From NCBI GenBank assembly GCA_963555835.3, contig CAUVWZ020000002.1:1488001-1552000 (forward strand): a stretch of 64,000 nt of DNA. The letters are read 5' to 3'. The notes beneath the pieces are model-generated. The model had not been told where the DNA came from. It was given only the letters and a program-made list of their open reading frames with translations, and did no database searches. Positions 34,497-43,481 of the stretch are shown here, piece by piece. The number at the start of each line of letters is the position of its first letter. Position 1 is the stretch's first letter. The stretch is from JAPUME01 sp027294185. Lineage in GTDB: Bacteria; Acidobacteriota; Terriglobia; UBA7540; JAPUME01. A program made the position numbers and the translations under genes.

Positions 34497-35290
34497 GAGG
34501 CGTACTCGTCACCGGGACCGACACCGGAGTCGGCAAGACCTTTGTCGCCTGCGGTCTGGCGGCGGCCCTGGCACGTCGCGGCACTCGAGTCGGCGTAATG
34601 AAACCGGTCGAGACCGGCTGCGAGGAGCGGGACGGAGTTCTGGTCCCGGAAGATGCCGCTCGGCTGAAGTTCTTCTCCGGCTGCGAGGCCTCTATGGAAA
34701 CCATCTGCCCCTGCCGCTTCCCCGCCCCTCGAGCGCCCTGGGTCGCCGCCCTTGAGGAAGGACGGGAAGTTGACACCTCGCTGCTCAAGAAAAGCTATCA
34801 GAGTATTCTCACGGGCCACGACCTGACGCTGGTCGAAGGAGCCGGGGGGGTGATGGTGCCGATCGGCGAAAACTTCAACTTCGCCGACCTGGCGCGGGAG
34901 TGGGGCTTAAGCGTGATGCTGGTCACCACAGCAAAGCTGGGGACGCTGAACCACACGCTGCTCAGCCTGGAATATCTTCGCCACCAGGGAATCAAGGTCC
35001 TGGGGTATCTGATGAACGTTCACGAGCCGACCGCCTCGGAGCTTGTGAGTTCGAATATCAACGCGCTCGAGCGTCTGTCCGCTGAGCCATTTCTTGGGCA
35101 AATTCCTCATCAGGTTCAACAGGTTCAACAGGTTCAACAGGGAGAATTTTCACCGGCCCGCACTCCCCCGGAGCGGCTGGCGTCGCTCTTTGAGGACTCC
35201 CTAAGATGGGGTAGAATTGAAGAGTTCCTGGCGACGGCTCAAGAGAAATCTCACGGGGTATCGCAGGGGACCGCCAAGCCGGTTGCGTAA
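34493..35290 (+). CDS. bioD: dethiobiotin synthetase
   Basis: 265 residues; ATP-dependent carboxylase closing the ureido ring. P-loop GTDTGVGKT at residues 7-15, KPVETGC, and the substrate motif EGAGGVMVPIGENF are present. Near residue 207 a threefold VQQ repeat from a 9-base tandem repeat lies in the C-terminal third and slightly lengthens the protein. It ends the bioBFAD order. No BirA-type operator was identified in front of the operon. Confidence 0.93.
   Translation: MRGVLVTGTDTGVGKTFVACGLAAALARRGTRVGVMKPVETGCEERDGVLVPEDAARLKFFSGCEASMETICPCRFPAPRAPWVAALEEGREVDTSLLKKSYQSILTGHDLTLVEGAGGVMVPIGENFNFADLAREWGLSVMLVTTAKLGTLNHTLLSLEYLRHQGIKVLGYLMNVHEPTASELVSSNINALERLSAEPFLGQIPHQVQQVQQVQQGEFSPARTPPERLASLFEDSLRWGRIEEFLATAQEKSHGVSQGTAKPVA
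35111..35137 (+). repeat. 9-bp tandem repeat (CAGGTTCAA x3) inside bioD
   Basis: Three exact copies keep the reading frame and encode QVQ repeats. Copy number could vary by slippage without breaking the gene. Confidence 0.9.
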
Positions 35291-35376
35291 TCCTCAAGAA
35301 ACGTTCTTCCTCCACTTGAAGGAATAAGCTGTTGTTGATGCGGTGGCGGGGGTGTGTTAGAAATGTTGACGATAGT

Positions 35377-37194
35377 ATGTTGGTCCGACTCAAAAAATTC
35401 CTGATTGGCAACCCCCTCGAGACCACAGCACTTCAGGAGCAGAGGTTAAGCAAGAAGGCGGCGCTGGCCGTCTTCGCTTCCGACTCGCTCTCCTCGGTGG
35501 CCTACGCGACCGAAGCCATGATGCTGGCCCTGATGGGGGCAAGCGTCGTCGTTTTGTCCCTCACGGTTCCGGCCTCGATCGTCATCGTCGGGCTGCTGGT
35601 GGTTCTGGTCATCTCCTATAGCCAGAGCATCTACGCCTATCCCACCGGAGGAGGCGACTATACGGTTGCCAAGCACAACCTGGGTATTATTCCGGGACTT
35701 ACGGCCGGGGCGGCGCTGCTCTTCGACTACGTGCTGACGGTTGCGGTCAGCGTCACGGCGGGAATTGCCGCCATCACTTCCGCCGTACCCGGGCTCCATG
35801 AGCATCGGTTGGGACTGGTTCTACTGGCAATTTTCTTGATTCTTCTGGCCAACCTGCGAGGAGTCAGGGAATCTGCGCAGGTATTCGCCTTTCCCGTTTA
35901 CGCGTTCATCACTATGGCTTTCGCGCTGGTCTTCATGGGGCTGAAAAGCTATTGCACCGGGAACCTGGAGGCTCCGCCCGCCGCACCAGCCTCGCCGGAA
36001 CTGGGTTCATTGGCTTTTTTCCTGCTGCTAAGAGCTTTCGCTTCCGGCTGCACGGCGCTTACAGGAATCGAAGCGATTGCAAACGGGGTGAAGGCGTTTC
36101 GCAACCCCATCTCGCGCAATGCCTCGATTACGCTGTTCACTCTGGCCGCGATTCTGGGCTCTCTTTTCCTGGGCATCACCGTGCTCATACACCTGGCCGG
36201 AATCACTCCCGTGGAGGGAGAAACGGTTCTCTCCCAGCTTGCGCGGCAGGTCTTCGGGACCTCAACGTTCTACTATATTTTCCAAATCACGACGATGGGC
36301 GTCCTGATCCTGGCTGCCAACACCAGCTTTTCGGGGTTCCCCCGGCTGGCCTCGGTGATGGCGCAAGACCGATTCCTTCCCCGTCAACTGGCGAATCTGG
36401 GAGACCGGCTGGTGTTTTCAAACGGGGTCCTGATCCTCGCGCTGGCCGCCTCGCTGCTGGTCATTTTATTCCGCGCGGAAGTTCATGCCCTGATTCCGCT
36501 CTATATGATCGGCGTATTCATCTCCTTCACGCTGTGCCAGGCGGGGCTGGTGAGGCACTGGATGAAAACCGACATCTCGGGCCGCCACGCCCGCATGGCG
36601 CTGAACGCAGTGGGAGCTTCTCTGACCGGGCTGGCCCTGCTGGTGGTGGCATGGTTCAAGTTCGCCGATGGCGCGTGGGTCGTGATCGTTGTCATTCCGT
36701 CGATGGTGTGGATCTTCTACCGCATTCGGCGACACTACCAACTTTTGCGCGGCCAGGTTTCGCTGGCAGCCTACAAGAAGGATCTCCCCTTCAAGCATAC
36801 GGTGATCATGCCCGTCTCGGGCATCAACAAAGTGGTGCTGAAGGCCCTGCAGTACGCGCAATCGATCTCCAAGGACGTCATCGCCGTGCTGGTAAACGTC
36901 GAAAACCTGGACGCGGAGAAGCTGGCGAGTGATTGGAACCAACGGGCGCCGGACGTGCCCCTGGTTATTCTGGAATCCCCTTATCGCTCCGTCTTATCGC
37001 CTTTTCTGACTCTGGTCGAGGACATACAGAAATTCCGTAATGACGATATCGTTACGGTCCTGTTGCCGGAGTTTGTTTCTGCTAGGTGGTGGGAACACCT
37101 GCTCCACAACCAGACGGGGTTGCTGATCAAGGCGGCGCTGCTATTCAAGCCGAATATCGTGGTCACCAGCGTCCCCTATCATATCCATACATGA
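35377..37194 (+). CDS. APC-superfamily permease with USP-like tail
   Basis: 605 residues from the ATG at 35377, whose N terminus (RLKKFLIGNPLETTALQEQRLSKKAALAVFASD) fits known members; an ATG 45 bases upstream is the alternative. About twelve transmembrane helices cover residues 30-450, with the SDSLSSVAYATE motif in the first. The C-terminal domain (about 465-605) resembles a universal-stress-protein fold. It should import an amino acid or a similar cation-coupled solute; the substrate is not predictable. Confidence 0.85.
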   Translation: MLVRLKKFLIGNPLETTALQEQRLSKKAALAVFASDSLSSVAYATEAMMLALMGASVVVLSLTVPASIVIVGLLVVLVISYSQSIYAYPTGGGDYTVAKHNLGIIPGLTAGAALLFDYVLTVAVSVTAGIAAITSAVPGLHEHRLGLVLLAIFLILLANLRGVRESAQVFAFPVYAFITMAFALVFMGLKSYCTGNLEAPPAAPASPELGSLAFFLLLRAFASGCTALTGIEAIANGVKAFRNPISRNASITLFTLAAILGSLFLGITVLIHLAGITPVEGETVLSQLARQVFGTSTFYYIFQITTMGVLILAANTSFSGFPRLASVMAQDRFLPRQLANLGDRLVFSNGVLILALAASLLVILFRAEVHALIPLYMIGVFISFTLCQAGLVRHWMKTDISGRHARMALNAVGASLTGLALLVVAWFKFADGAWVVIVVIPSMVWIFYRIRRHYQLLRGQVSLAAYKKDLPFKHTVIMPVSGINKVVLKALQYAQSISKDVIAVLVNVENLDAEKLASDWNQRAPDVPLVILESPYRSVLSPFLTLVEDIQKFRNDDIVTVLLPEFVSARWWEHLLHNQTGLLIKAALLFKPNIVVTSVPYHIHT

Positions 37195-37228
37195 AGCATA
37201 AGAAGGAAGGAGCAGGCCTCGACCGACA

Positions 37229-37498
37229 ATGAACCTGACCCAGGAACGAAAGCTGCGTATCCGTCAGAAGGTGGAACCTCTCCTGGCGGCGCTCGATCCT
37301 CAATTGAAGCTGGTCGAAATCCTGGTGGAATCGACCCGCCAATACCTGGGATTCGTCGTTCAGCGCATTGACCGTCCCATGGTGCTGCGCGTCGAGTGGG
37401 TCACCTACGCCAGTATCAGCCCTGCGGAGTTGCAGCAGCACCTGGCCGAGCAGATTCGGCAAAGACCAGGAAAAGAAATCGCAAAACCCTTTCAATAA
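37229..37498 (+). CDS. hypothetical protein (89 aa)
   Basis: Small soluble protein with an N-terminal helical half (RKLRIRQKVEPLLAALDPQLKLVEILVES) and a beta-rich second half (FVVQRIDRPMVLRVEWVTY). No signal peptide or known motif. It lies 34 bases after the permease gene and just before the HAD phosphatase gene, all rightward. Codon use looks like its neighbours. Confidence 0.65.
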   Translation: MNLTQERKLRIRQKVEPLLAALDPQLKLVEILVESTRQYLGFVVQRIDRPMVLRVEWVTYASISPAELQQHLAEQIRQRPGKEIAKPFQ

Positions 37499-37506
37499 GA
37501 GTGCTC

Positions 37507-38205
37507 ATGCCCCCTCCTTCCCTGAAGGACATCCGATTGCTGATCTTTGATTTGGACGGCACGCTGATCGATAGCAAGCTGGACCTGGCCCTGAGTGTCA
37601 ACCACATGAGTGTCGAGATGGGCCGTCGTGCCCTCGACCATTCCACCATTTTTTCTTACGTGGGACGCGGGGCACCGCTGTTGGTTCGCCGTGTCCTGGG
37701 CGGGCCATCCTCAGAGGAACCCGTGTCGGAGGTTGAGGTGGAAAAGGGGCTGGAGATTTTCCTGACCTACTACCGCGACCACATGCTCGACAACACCGTC
37801 ACCTATCCCGGCGTTCGGGAAGCCCTGGACACCTTGAAAGCGGAGGGCGGGCACACCCTGGCCGTGCTCACCAACAAACCCGTCCGGTTCAGCCGCGAGA
37901 TTCTGGAGGGTCTCGAGCTTTCACACCACTTTGTGGAAGTCTACGGTGGGAACAGCTTCAAGTTGAAGAAGCCCGACCCGGTCGGAATTCGGAAGCTGCT
38001 CGAAGATACCGGAGCCGGCCCGCGCGAAACCATGATGGTGGGCGACTCGGATACCGATGTGCTCACGGGCAGAAACGGGGGGGTGTGGACCTGCGGTGTC
38101 ACCTACGGCTTCGGCAGCTATACCCTGCCCCAGACGCCGCCCGATTTTCTGCTGGATAACCTTCGGGAGTTGCCCCCTCTACTGAACGGCTCCACCAAGA
38201 ACTAG
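37507..38205 (+). CDS. HAD-family phosphatase, phosphoglycolate phosphatase-like
   Basis: 232 residues from the ATG at 37507 (a GTG lies two codons upstream). HAD motifs: DLDGTLIDS (motif I), LTNKP (II), the motif III lysine in KKPDP, and GDSDTD (IV). A four-helix cap lies between I and II, giving a subclass I hydrolase like Gph or PpaX. Substrate 2-phosphoglycolate is plausible but not proven by motifs. Confidence 0.85.
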   Translation: MPPPSLKDIRLLIFDLDGTLIDSKLDLALSVNHMSVEMGRRALDHSTIFSYVGRGAPLLVRRVLGGPSSEEPVSEVEVEKGLEIFLTYYRDHMLDNTVTYPGVREALDTLKAEGGHTLAVLTNKPVRFSREILEGLELSHHFVEVYGGNSFKLKKPDPVGIRKLLEDTGAGPRETMMVGDSDTDVLTGRNGGVWTCGVTYGFGSYTLPQTPPDFLLDNLRELPPLLNGSTKN

Positions 38206-38514
38206 TGTCGTGCAACCAGGATGAATAATCCATGGCCTCCGCGGACATGTCATGCGGAGCCCGCCGCGGCGGGCGAAGCATCTCGTTTTGACAGTGAGTA
38301 TTGAAAAGAGAGATTCTTCGCTCCGCTCAAAATGACATCCGCTCATCCAGAGCTTTAGCGCCGGAGGGTAGACACGCCCTCTCCCTTTCTTCATTAACGG
38401 GACTCCCGTCGGAGGGCCAGTGAGCTTCACCCTCCGCATATACGAACCGGCAGCGCCGCTACGGGCGGCTTAACGAGTTCCGTCCGAGACGAGTTATACC
38501 GCACCCCGGCTCAT
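38206..38514. other. noncoding stretch with dispersed repeats
   Basis: Holds the second palindromic repeat and an adjacent repeat of the widespread GAGATTCTTCGCTCCGCTCA type (38307-38335). Open frames here, which read HFERSEESLF-like peptides on the minus strand, are repeat-derived and not genes. Confidence 0.7.
38248..38335. repeat. dispersed repeat, copy 2, plus related unit
   Basis: 38248-38294 matches 22684-22730 (44 of 47), with the same GCCCGCCGCGGCGGGC palindrome. It is followed by a second unit ending in AAAATGACA. Both units are bounded by TGTCA/TGACA-type ends, suggesting a small mobile repeat family. Confidence 0.8.
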
Positions 38515-38838
38515 TCATAGGCCGTGCACTTTTTTGATGAGCGGGATGATCTCTGTGCCGAAATTTTTGAGCGGTACGATGGTTAGCTTATTGAACGAAG
38601 CAAGACCTGCCTCAAGGGCAAAACCCTCGATTAGGTGCGCCTCATCTGCCTCCAGGATCCAAAGGAACGTATGCTCAAAGGCCGAGTGATACTGACCGAG
38701 AACGTTGTTGATTCGATACTTCGACAGAAGCGGGGCAAGATCACTCTCCGCGAAAGCTACCAACTTTTTTGCAATCGCCAGATTGTTAACAGGGCACGCT
38801 TCGACAGTATGGCTGCCATAAACTCCATAAAGTGCCAT
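38515..38838 (-). CDS. conserved hypothetical protein (107 aa)
   Basis: Start ATG with a GGAGGAG site. The product is a small alpha/beta protein (LYGVYGSHTVEACPVNN, ESDLAPLLSKYRIN, QYHSAFEHTFLWILEAD) resembling the ferredoxin-like GYD/DUF3303-type families found in many environmental bacteria. No enzymatic residues are recognised. It stands alone between two noncoding stretches. Confidence 0.7.
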   Translation of the reverse strand: MALYGVYGSHTVEACPVNNLAIAKKLVAFAESDLAPLLSKYRINNVLGQYHSAFEHTFLWILEADEAHLIEGFALEAGLASFNKLTIVPLKNFGTEIIPLIKKVHGL

Positions 38839-38997
38839 ATTGTTCTCCTCCAACAGCAGAATTGCCTGTAAATGCAATGACCGGCTGCAACGGTAAAGGG
38901 GCCGTGAGATATTGGCTCCAGGATTTCCGATTTGGAGCTGGAATAAGAAATATTATACCAACCTAAAGATTGCAAACAGCCCAATGCAAGACTCAAA

Positions 38998-39023
38998 GGC
39001 CGGCCGTAGGGCCTGGGCCGGCC
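38998..39023. repeat. GGCCGGCC hairpin
   Basis: GGCCGGCC at 38998-39005 and 39016-39023 can pair across a 10-base loop between two leftward genes. There is no T run. It may help end transcription of the AsmA gene on the minus strand. Confidence 0.4.
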
Positions 39024-39083
39024 GTCTTCTCCCCTCAGCGCTGCATGCTTGTCAGCCACCAGACGTTGATCCTCTGCGGCAGA

Positions 39084-40676
39084 CTACTGCTGTTGGGTGG
39101 GTTGTTTCTTCTTGCGAAGCAACCCGGTCAAGCCTCGGACCAAATCTTCCGCCGTAGGTTGAGTGGGCGCAACCCGGGTTGATTGCTGGTCGGCAGGGGC
39201 AAGACCGGATGCATCCTGACCCGCCGTTTGCTCCGAGGCTTGAGTCGTACCCTTCGCCGGAGCCGTTCGCTTCTGACGGAAGCGGGGCTCCTCGAAGGTT
39301 CCGGTGATGGTAAAGGGAAAGGTGAGATTACCGTCGGCAAAGCCGGCCCCGGTAAGAGTAGCCATCAACGATCCGAAATTTTGTTGGCTGACGGCCAGCC
39401 GTGCCACTCCCTCATAGTTGAGACTTCCCTTCCCGGCTGCCGTGAAATATCCCTTTCCCTCGAGGAACAGTCCATCCGCTTCAATCACGATCTTCTCGCT
39501 CGTCACCCGACTCCGGCCTACCTTGATATCCGCCTTGAGGCTCGAAAAGGCGTTCGGGTCGCCCGAGGCGGCCTGAACTCCGGCCATCCGGGCCAGGGTG
39601 GTGAGATTCTTTCCCAGCTCGAGACTCGGGAGCCTGCCGTCGGTCACGCTGACTTCACCGTTCCCCGTGAGGCCGCGAAGAGGGTCGGAGGACTGGGAAA
39701 GAACTCCTCGCAGGTCCATTTCTCCATCCAGCGTGCCGGTCAGCTTGCCGCGGCCTTCCGGGAAGGCTTCCATCAACTTCTCCAGATTCACACCCCTCAA
39801 CCGCACATGGTTTCGAAACCGCGGACGCCTCCCGGCCCAGTTGGAGGAAAGATTCCCCGTGGCCCGGCCGTCATAGAATTTGAAGCTCAGGTCGTCGAAA
39901 AAGATTTCATCTTCAAACAGCCGGATATCGGAACGGGCGGAGCTGGCGCGGAAAGGACCGAGAATAAGGCCATCGGTTTTGAAGCGGCCGTGGGAAATCA
40001 GTTTCTTCTCAGCGGCGTATACAACTTTTCCAAACTCAAGGGCGGCAAGAAGATTCTCCCAGCCAGGCCGTATTTCTGAAGCGCGGGCCGGGTCGAGCGC
40101 CGAGAGGTCCACATCCTCGAAATCGGCATCCAGACCGGAAGCTCCGAAAAACGTCTCCACCTTCCCGCTCTCCAGGCTCGACACCTGAAGATTCCCGTCG
40201 CTGATCTCTACGGTTGAGATCGTCCCCAGGGTAAAGTTCGCCGCCGAATCGTCGGCAACTTTTTTCGGAGCCGCTCGTCGCTGCGTGGGAATCTCGAAAT
40301 TCCAACGCCCGCGACGGTTCGATACCAGCCGGATGTCGGGGCGGACGATCCGAACCGAATGGACTTGCACCTCCCTGCGCAAAAGAGCACGCAGGTCCAA
40401 TTCCGCACGCACCATCACTGCTGTGAGAAGATGGCCTTTGGGAAACCCCCTCGGATTTGAAATCTTGATTCCTTCCACCTCAAAGGAGAGCACCGGAAAC
40501 ACACTCAGACCGAGGCGCTCGATCTCTACCGGTTTTCCCAAGGCTGTTTCGAGGCGAGCCGCGACGCGGTCCCGGTAGCGATTGACGTCGAGAAAAATGG
40601 GAATCGCGATCGCCGCCGCTGCGACCAGGAACACGACGATACCGAGTATCACCCAAAGTTTCTTTCTGCTCTTCAT
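39084..40676 (-). CDS. AsmA-family envelope protein
   Basis: 530 residues with an N-terminal transmembrane anchor (about 8-29) followed by the AsmA start (LDVNRYRDRVAARLETALGKPVEIERLGLSVFP). A long beta-rich periplasmic part has the second AsmA segment near 300-450. AsmA-like proteins belong to the repeating-beta-groove family that moves lipids between membranes. A Gln/Thr-rich tail (about 480-530) is disordered. GGGGGAGGG precedes the ATG. Confidence 0.85.
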   Translation of the reverse strand: MKSRKKLWVILGIVVFLVAAAAIAIPIFLDVNRYRDRVAARLETALGKPVEIERLGLSVFPVLSFEVEGIKISNPRGFPKGHLLTAVMVRAELDLRALLRREVQVHSVRIVRPDIRLVSNRRGRWNFEIPTQRRAAPKKVADDSAANFTLGTISTVEISDGNLQVSSLESGKVETFFGASGLDADFEDVDLSALDPARASEIRPGWENLLAALEFGKVVYAAEKKLISHGRFKTDGLILGPFRASSARSDIRLFEDEIFFDDLSFKFYDGRATGNLSSNWAGRRPRFRNHVRLRGVNLEKLMEAFPEGRGKLTGTLDGEMDLRGVLSQSSDPLRGLTGNGEVSVTDGRLPSLELGKNLTTLARMAGVQAASGDPNAFSSLKADIKVGRSRVTSEKIVIEADGLFLEGKGYFTAAGKGSLNYEGVARLAVSQQNFGSLMATLTGAGFADGNLTFPFTITGTFEEPRFRQKRTAPAKGTTQASEQTAGQDASGLAPADQQSTRVAPTQPTAEDLVRGLTGLLRKKKQPTQQQ

Positions 40677-40867
40677 GGCTGGGGCCCTCCCCCTAATCTT
40701 AATCTACGGCAAGCATGATCTGCCGGCCTTCCGGGATTGTCCCTACGCTTCTCAACCAAAGGAGCAACCCGAGGCCGCCTGTGCTTCCAATTATATCTCC
40801 GAATTCGAATCACGGAACAATTTGAACAATTCCCGATCCGACCCGGCTGCCCGCTCAACCCATCCGG

Positions 40868-41554
40868 CTAACGCCCCCCCTTTTGCATTACAAACCCCAG
40901 ATGAGTCCGGCCGAAGCGGAAGAGCCGCGCAGCGCCAAGTGAGGCCCGGTTCAACAACTCACGAAGTTCATTGGCGGTGTAGGCGGATCGGAGGGACGCC
41001 TCGTAGAGTTCTCGCATGAGGCCCGTATAGTGGCGGCCATGCCAGGCTGCGTGAAAAGGAAAGGCAACCTTCGAGGGGCGGCGGAGATCTCGCACCACGA
41101 CCCAGCCTCCGGGCCGGGCGACACGCGCCATCTCCCGGAACACTCCCACGGGGTCCGCCAGGTGATGAAGAAGGGAATTGGAAAGGACAAGATCGAAGGC
41201 GGCATCAGGAAAGCAGAGGCGATTGGCCTCACCCAGGAGAAAGCGGACACGGTCGGCGGAATTCTGCTCCCGCGCCGCATTCCGGGCGGCTTGAATCATG
41301 GCCTCGGACCGGTCCACCCCGATCACCCTGAGATTCGGGTTTCGGCGGGCGATCTTGAGCGGAATGCCTCCCGGTCCGGTTCCTACATCCAGAGCCTGGC
41401 CGGAGTCTACCCCGAACTCGAGGATTTGCTCGACGAAGGTATCATCCAGCGTATCAAGATAGTTCTGAGCGGCGGCTGAGGCATAAGCGGACACTTCCGC
41501 AGCCTCGCTCATCACTTCCGCTTCCGGGATGCGGGGCAACGTCCACCAAGCCAT
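40868..41554 (-). CDS. class I SAM-dependent methyltransferase
   Basis: 228 residues; the Rossmann methyltransferase motifs are LDVGTGPGGIPLKIA (motif I), GVDRSE (post I), LVLSNSLLHHL (motif II/III) and GGWVVVRDLRRP. The layout fits UbiE/COQ5-like Methyltransf_11 enzymes acting on small molecules. Leftward, in line with the AsmA gene but separated by 191 bases. The substrate is unknown. Confidence 0.88.
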   Translation of the reverse strand: MAWWTLPRIPEAEVMSEAAEVSAYASAAAQNYLDTLDDTFVEQILEFGVDSGQALDVGTGPGGIPLKIARRNPNLRVIGVDRSEAMIQAARNAAREQNSADRVRFLLGEANRLCFPDAAFDLVLSNSLLHHLADPVGVFREMARVARPGGWVVVRDLRRPSKVAFPFHAAWHGRHYTGLMRELYEASLRSAYTANELRELLNRASLGAARLFRFGRTHLGFVMQKGGR

Positions 41555-41653
41555 GCGATTTTCCGTGGGGGGAACCTTAGAGCGCCGTCGGCGGTATCTT
41601 CAGGCGGTCAGGTTGACTGGAAATCGAGGGAAGAAAAGGGGAGCCGCAAACGC

Positions 41654-41827
41654 CTACCCGTCCTCATCACGGAACTCGTCGTCATAGCCCATCTCGGTAG
41701 CGCGCTCCAGAATTTCCCGTTCTTCCCAACATTCTTTGCAGAAAAAAATGTCTTCAATGTGCGGGTCGGGAACCAAGTTCGAATGCGTACCACACTTCAT
41801 ACAGGATTTTGTCGAATCTTCCGCCAT
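41654..41827 (-). CDS. small zinc-ribbon protein (57 aa)
   Basis: 57 residues from an internal ATG; the longer frame overlaps PilZ coding sequence. CMKCG and FCKECW form one zinc ribbon; the rest is acidic. It follows the PilZ gene closely on the same strand. No function known. Confidence 0.6.
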   Translation of the reverse strand: MAEDSTKSCMKCGTHSNLVPDPHIEDIFFCKECWEEREILERATEMGYDDEFRDEDG

Positions 41828-41876
41828 CTTGCTTGCTGAGAGATCATTCCGGTGGCTACCGGGAAATCGAAGGGAA

Positions 41877-42263
41877 TCAGGCCTTGCCGCTGTTTCGCGG
41901 CGGCGGTTTCTGCTCCCGCTGCCGGTCGGGGACAAACTTCATCTCCCAGAACCCCTCTTCCCCGACGAATTCAATGCCCACCTCAAACTCTCCCTTCCTT
42001 TTACTCGTTTCGACCCAGACGACTCGGGCTTCAGCCGAACGGTTCTTGTTGCGCCAGGTAATCTCCAGCGTATCCCCCACCGACAGCGCTGATTCGGAAC
42101 GAATCAAGGCACCGTGTCGGCTAACAACCTCTGTCTCCGCCGAATGGAAAGAGAGGTTACCACCATCATCTTTGGCCGCAACGATCAGCGGGAGGCGGAC
42201 CAATGCGCGCGAACTGCGCCGATAATAGTCTCTCTTCTTAGATCTTCCCTGGGATTTTGGCAT
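41877..42263 (-). CDS. PilZ-domain protein
   Basis: 128 residues with a PilZ-like beta barrel: YYRRSSRALVRLPL at the start, then VVSRHGALIRSESALSVGDTLEI and RVVWVETSKRKGEFEVGIEF. PilZ domains bind cyclic di-GMP through an RxxxR motif and a D/NxSxxG motif. Here the first is RRSSR and the second is degenerate (SRHGA), so nucleotide binding is uncertain. Single-domain members act as diguanylate effectors on partner proteins. Confidence 0.75.
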   Translation of the reverse strand: MPKSQGRSKKRDYYRRSSRALVRLPLIVAAKDDGGNLSFHSAETEVVSRHGALIRSESALSVGDTLEITWRNKNRSAEARVVWVETSKRKGEFEVGIEFVGEEGFWEMKFVPDRQREQKPPPRNSGKA

Positions 42264-42595
42264 CTGTAAGAAAAATCGGCCTTTCTAACGCTATCCTTTA
42301 GGCCTCTCCCCAGGATGTGGCAGATGTGGCATCGGAATCCCACCTGATTCCTGTTTCTTGACACCAGCGGGGCATCATACCACAGGGCCGTACCAGGGGC
42401 ACCTCGGAGCCCTCAATACCGAAGCTTGGAAACCGCAGCGCCAATGCCGGCAGGGAGAGCGCTGGAAGGAATTTTGGATCTCACTAAATCCTCTAACTTA
42501 CCCATTATCAAAGAGTAGATATTTTTTGCAACTTTTCAAGTGGTCCGACATCTATTAAGAGCAGAACAACACAAACCGACTTGACCACTACTGAA

Positions 42596-42685
42596 CCTTC
42601 CTGTAAGGGAAGGACGACTGGCAGGCCGGGAGAACTCGGAAGCAACCCGCCTTAAACCGCCCCGAGTTCTCCCGGCATTTTTTTT
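42596..42685 (+). ncRNA. candidate small RNA or long terminator
   Basis: CCTTCC/GGGAAGG (42596-42613) forms a short hairpin. It is followed by a perfect 15-bp stem, arms 42625-42639 and 42662-42676, and then ATTTTTTTT. No rightward gene ends upstream, as the PilZ gene runs the other way, so the terminator must serve an independent noncoding transcript. No known RNA family recognised. Confidence 0.5.
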
Positions 42686-42760
42686 AATAGTAATAAATTA
42701 TGAATGAATATATACATTTTACTTGCTTATATTATTATATATATAAATAGTATTTGGAGC
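42686..42760. promoter_or_regulatory. AT-rich island before a rightward gene
   Basis: About 75 bases, nearly all A or T, including TATATTATTATATATATAAATAG, in an otherwise GC-rich region. It probably contains the promoter of the gene at 42808 (TTGCTT at about 42722 and several TATA hexamers) and could also unwind easily. Confidence 0.5.
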
Positions 42761-42807
42761 TTGCGCATAGCTGTTGTTATATAGCGAAGGCACACGCAAC
42801 CACACCT

Positions 42808-43401
42808 ATGCGCTTGGAAATATTAAAGGAACTGGAACAAGACGACCCCAAGCTCGAAATCCCCTGGGCGAGCCCGGAAGACCCCAACCTTCGTTATCAG
42901 GACCTGAAAACCCACCTCGAACTTATCCCTGAGCTGGAAGAAGTCCTTGAGTTTCCTGCCCTGGGACCTTTTCTTCAAACCTTGAATGCGGGCGATTCGG
43001 TTTTCCGAACCGCCAAGTGCGGCGTCTGGTCAACCCAGGAGTTGAGCGAAGAAGAACGAGCCGAGCTGGGTGAGGCTCACAAACTCGGAGTTTATGTGGA
43101 CCTGGTCTTCGAGGTTGAAGAATTCAATTTCGCCGTCGAGCACTACCTGCGGCTGGGCGAAAAGCTGGGAGGCATACTGGCAAGCGCCGAGGGTTCCGCC
43201 CAGGCAGAGTTCGCCATCCGCCGCTGCATTTATCTCGACAAGAATTCCTGGGGTTACTATGCAACCTTGTTTCTCCACGCCTACGGAAAAACCTCAGCCG
43301 GCGCCACCGGGGAAGGGACCCGGGCCCTGGAAGCCCTGGGCCGTGGATTGAGTTCCGTCTCCAGAATTCTGCAAGCCCGGGCAGCCGAAACTAACTCATA
43401 G
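42808..43401 (+). CDS. conserved hypothetical protein (197 aa)
   Basis: Acidic, largely helical protein from the ATG at 42808; an upstream in-frame start at 42754 lies in the AT-rich promoter stretch. Segments such as LEEVLEFPALGPFLQTLNAGDSVF and VYVDLVFEVEEFNFAVEHYLRLGEKLG give no family I know. No signal peptide or membrane helix. Followed by the DUF1802 gene. Confidence 0.65.
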   Translation: MRLEILKELEQDDPKLEIPWASPEDPNLRYQDLKTHLELIPELEEVLEFPALGPFLQTLNAGDSVFRTAKCGVWSTQELSEEERAELGEAHKLGVYVDLVFEVEEFNFAVEHYLRLGEKLGGILASAEGSAQAEFAIRRCIYLDKNSWGYYATLFLHAYGKTSAGATGEGTRALEALGRGLSSVSRILQARAAETNS

Positions 43402-43481
43402 CGGATCGAGCCGTTTAGTGGAAAACACTTCGCCGGGTCCCCTCCCGGGACACCTTGCACACGAGATGTGGGACGCATACT

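Larger units (their letters stand above)
42264..42807. other. 544-base divergent noncoding region
   Basis: Lies between PilZ (leftward) and a hypothetical gene (rightward). It contains a two-hairpin, T-tract-ended RNA candidate (42596-42685) and a strikingly AT-rich island (42677-42760). The left part (42264-42590) shows nothing recognisable; it probably contains the PilZ promoter. Confidence 0.55.

Noticed and set aside
38179..38439. Open frame reading an HFERSEESLF-like peptide
   Set aside because: This peptide is the translation of a widespread noncoding repeat.
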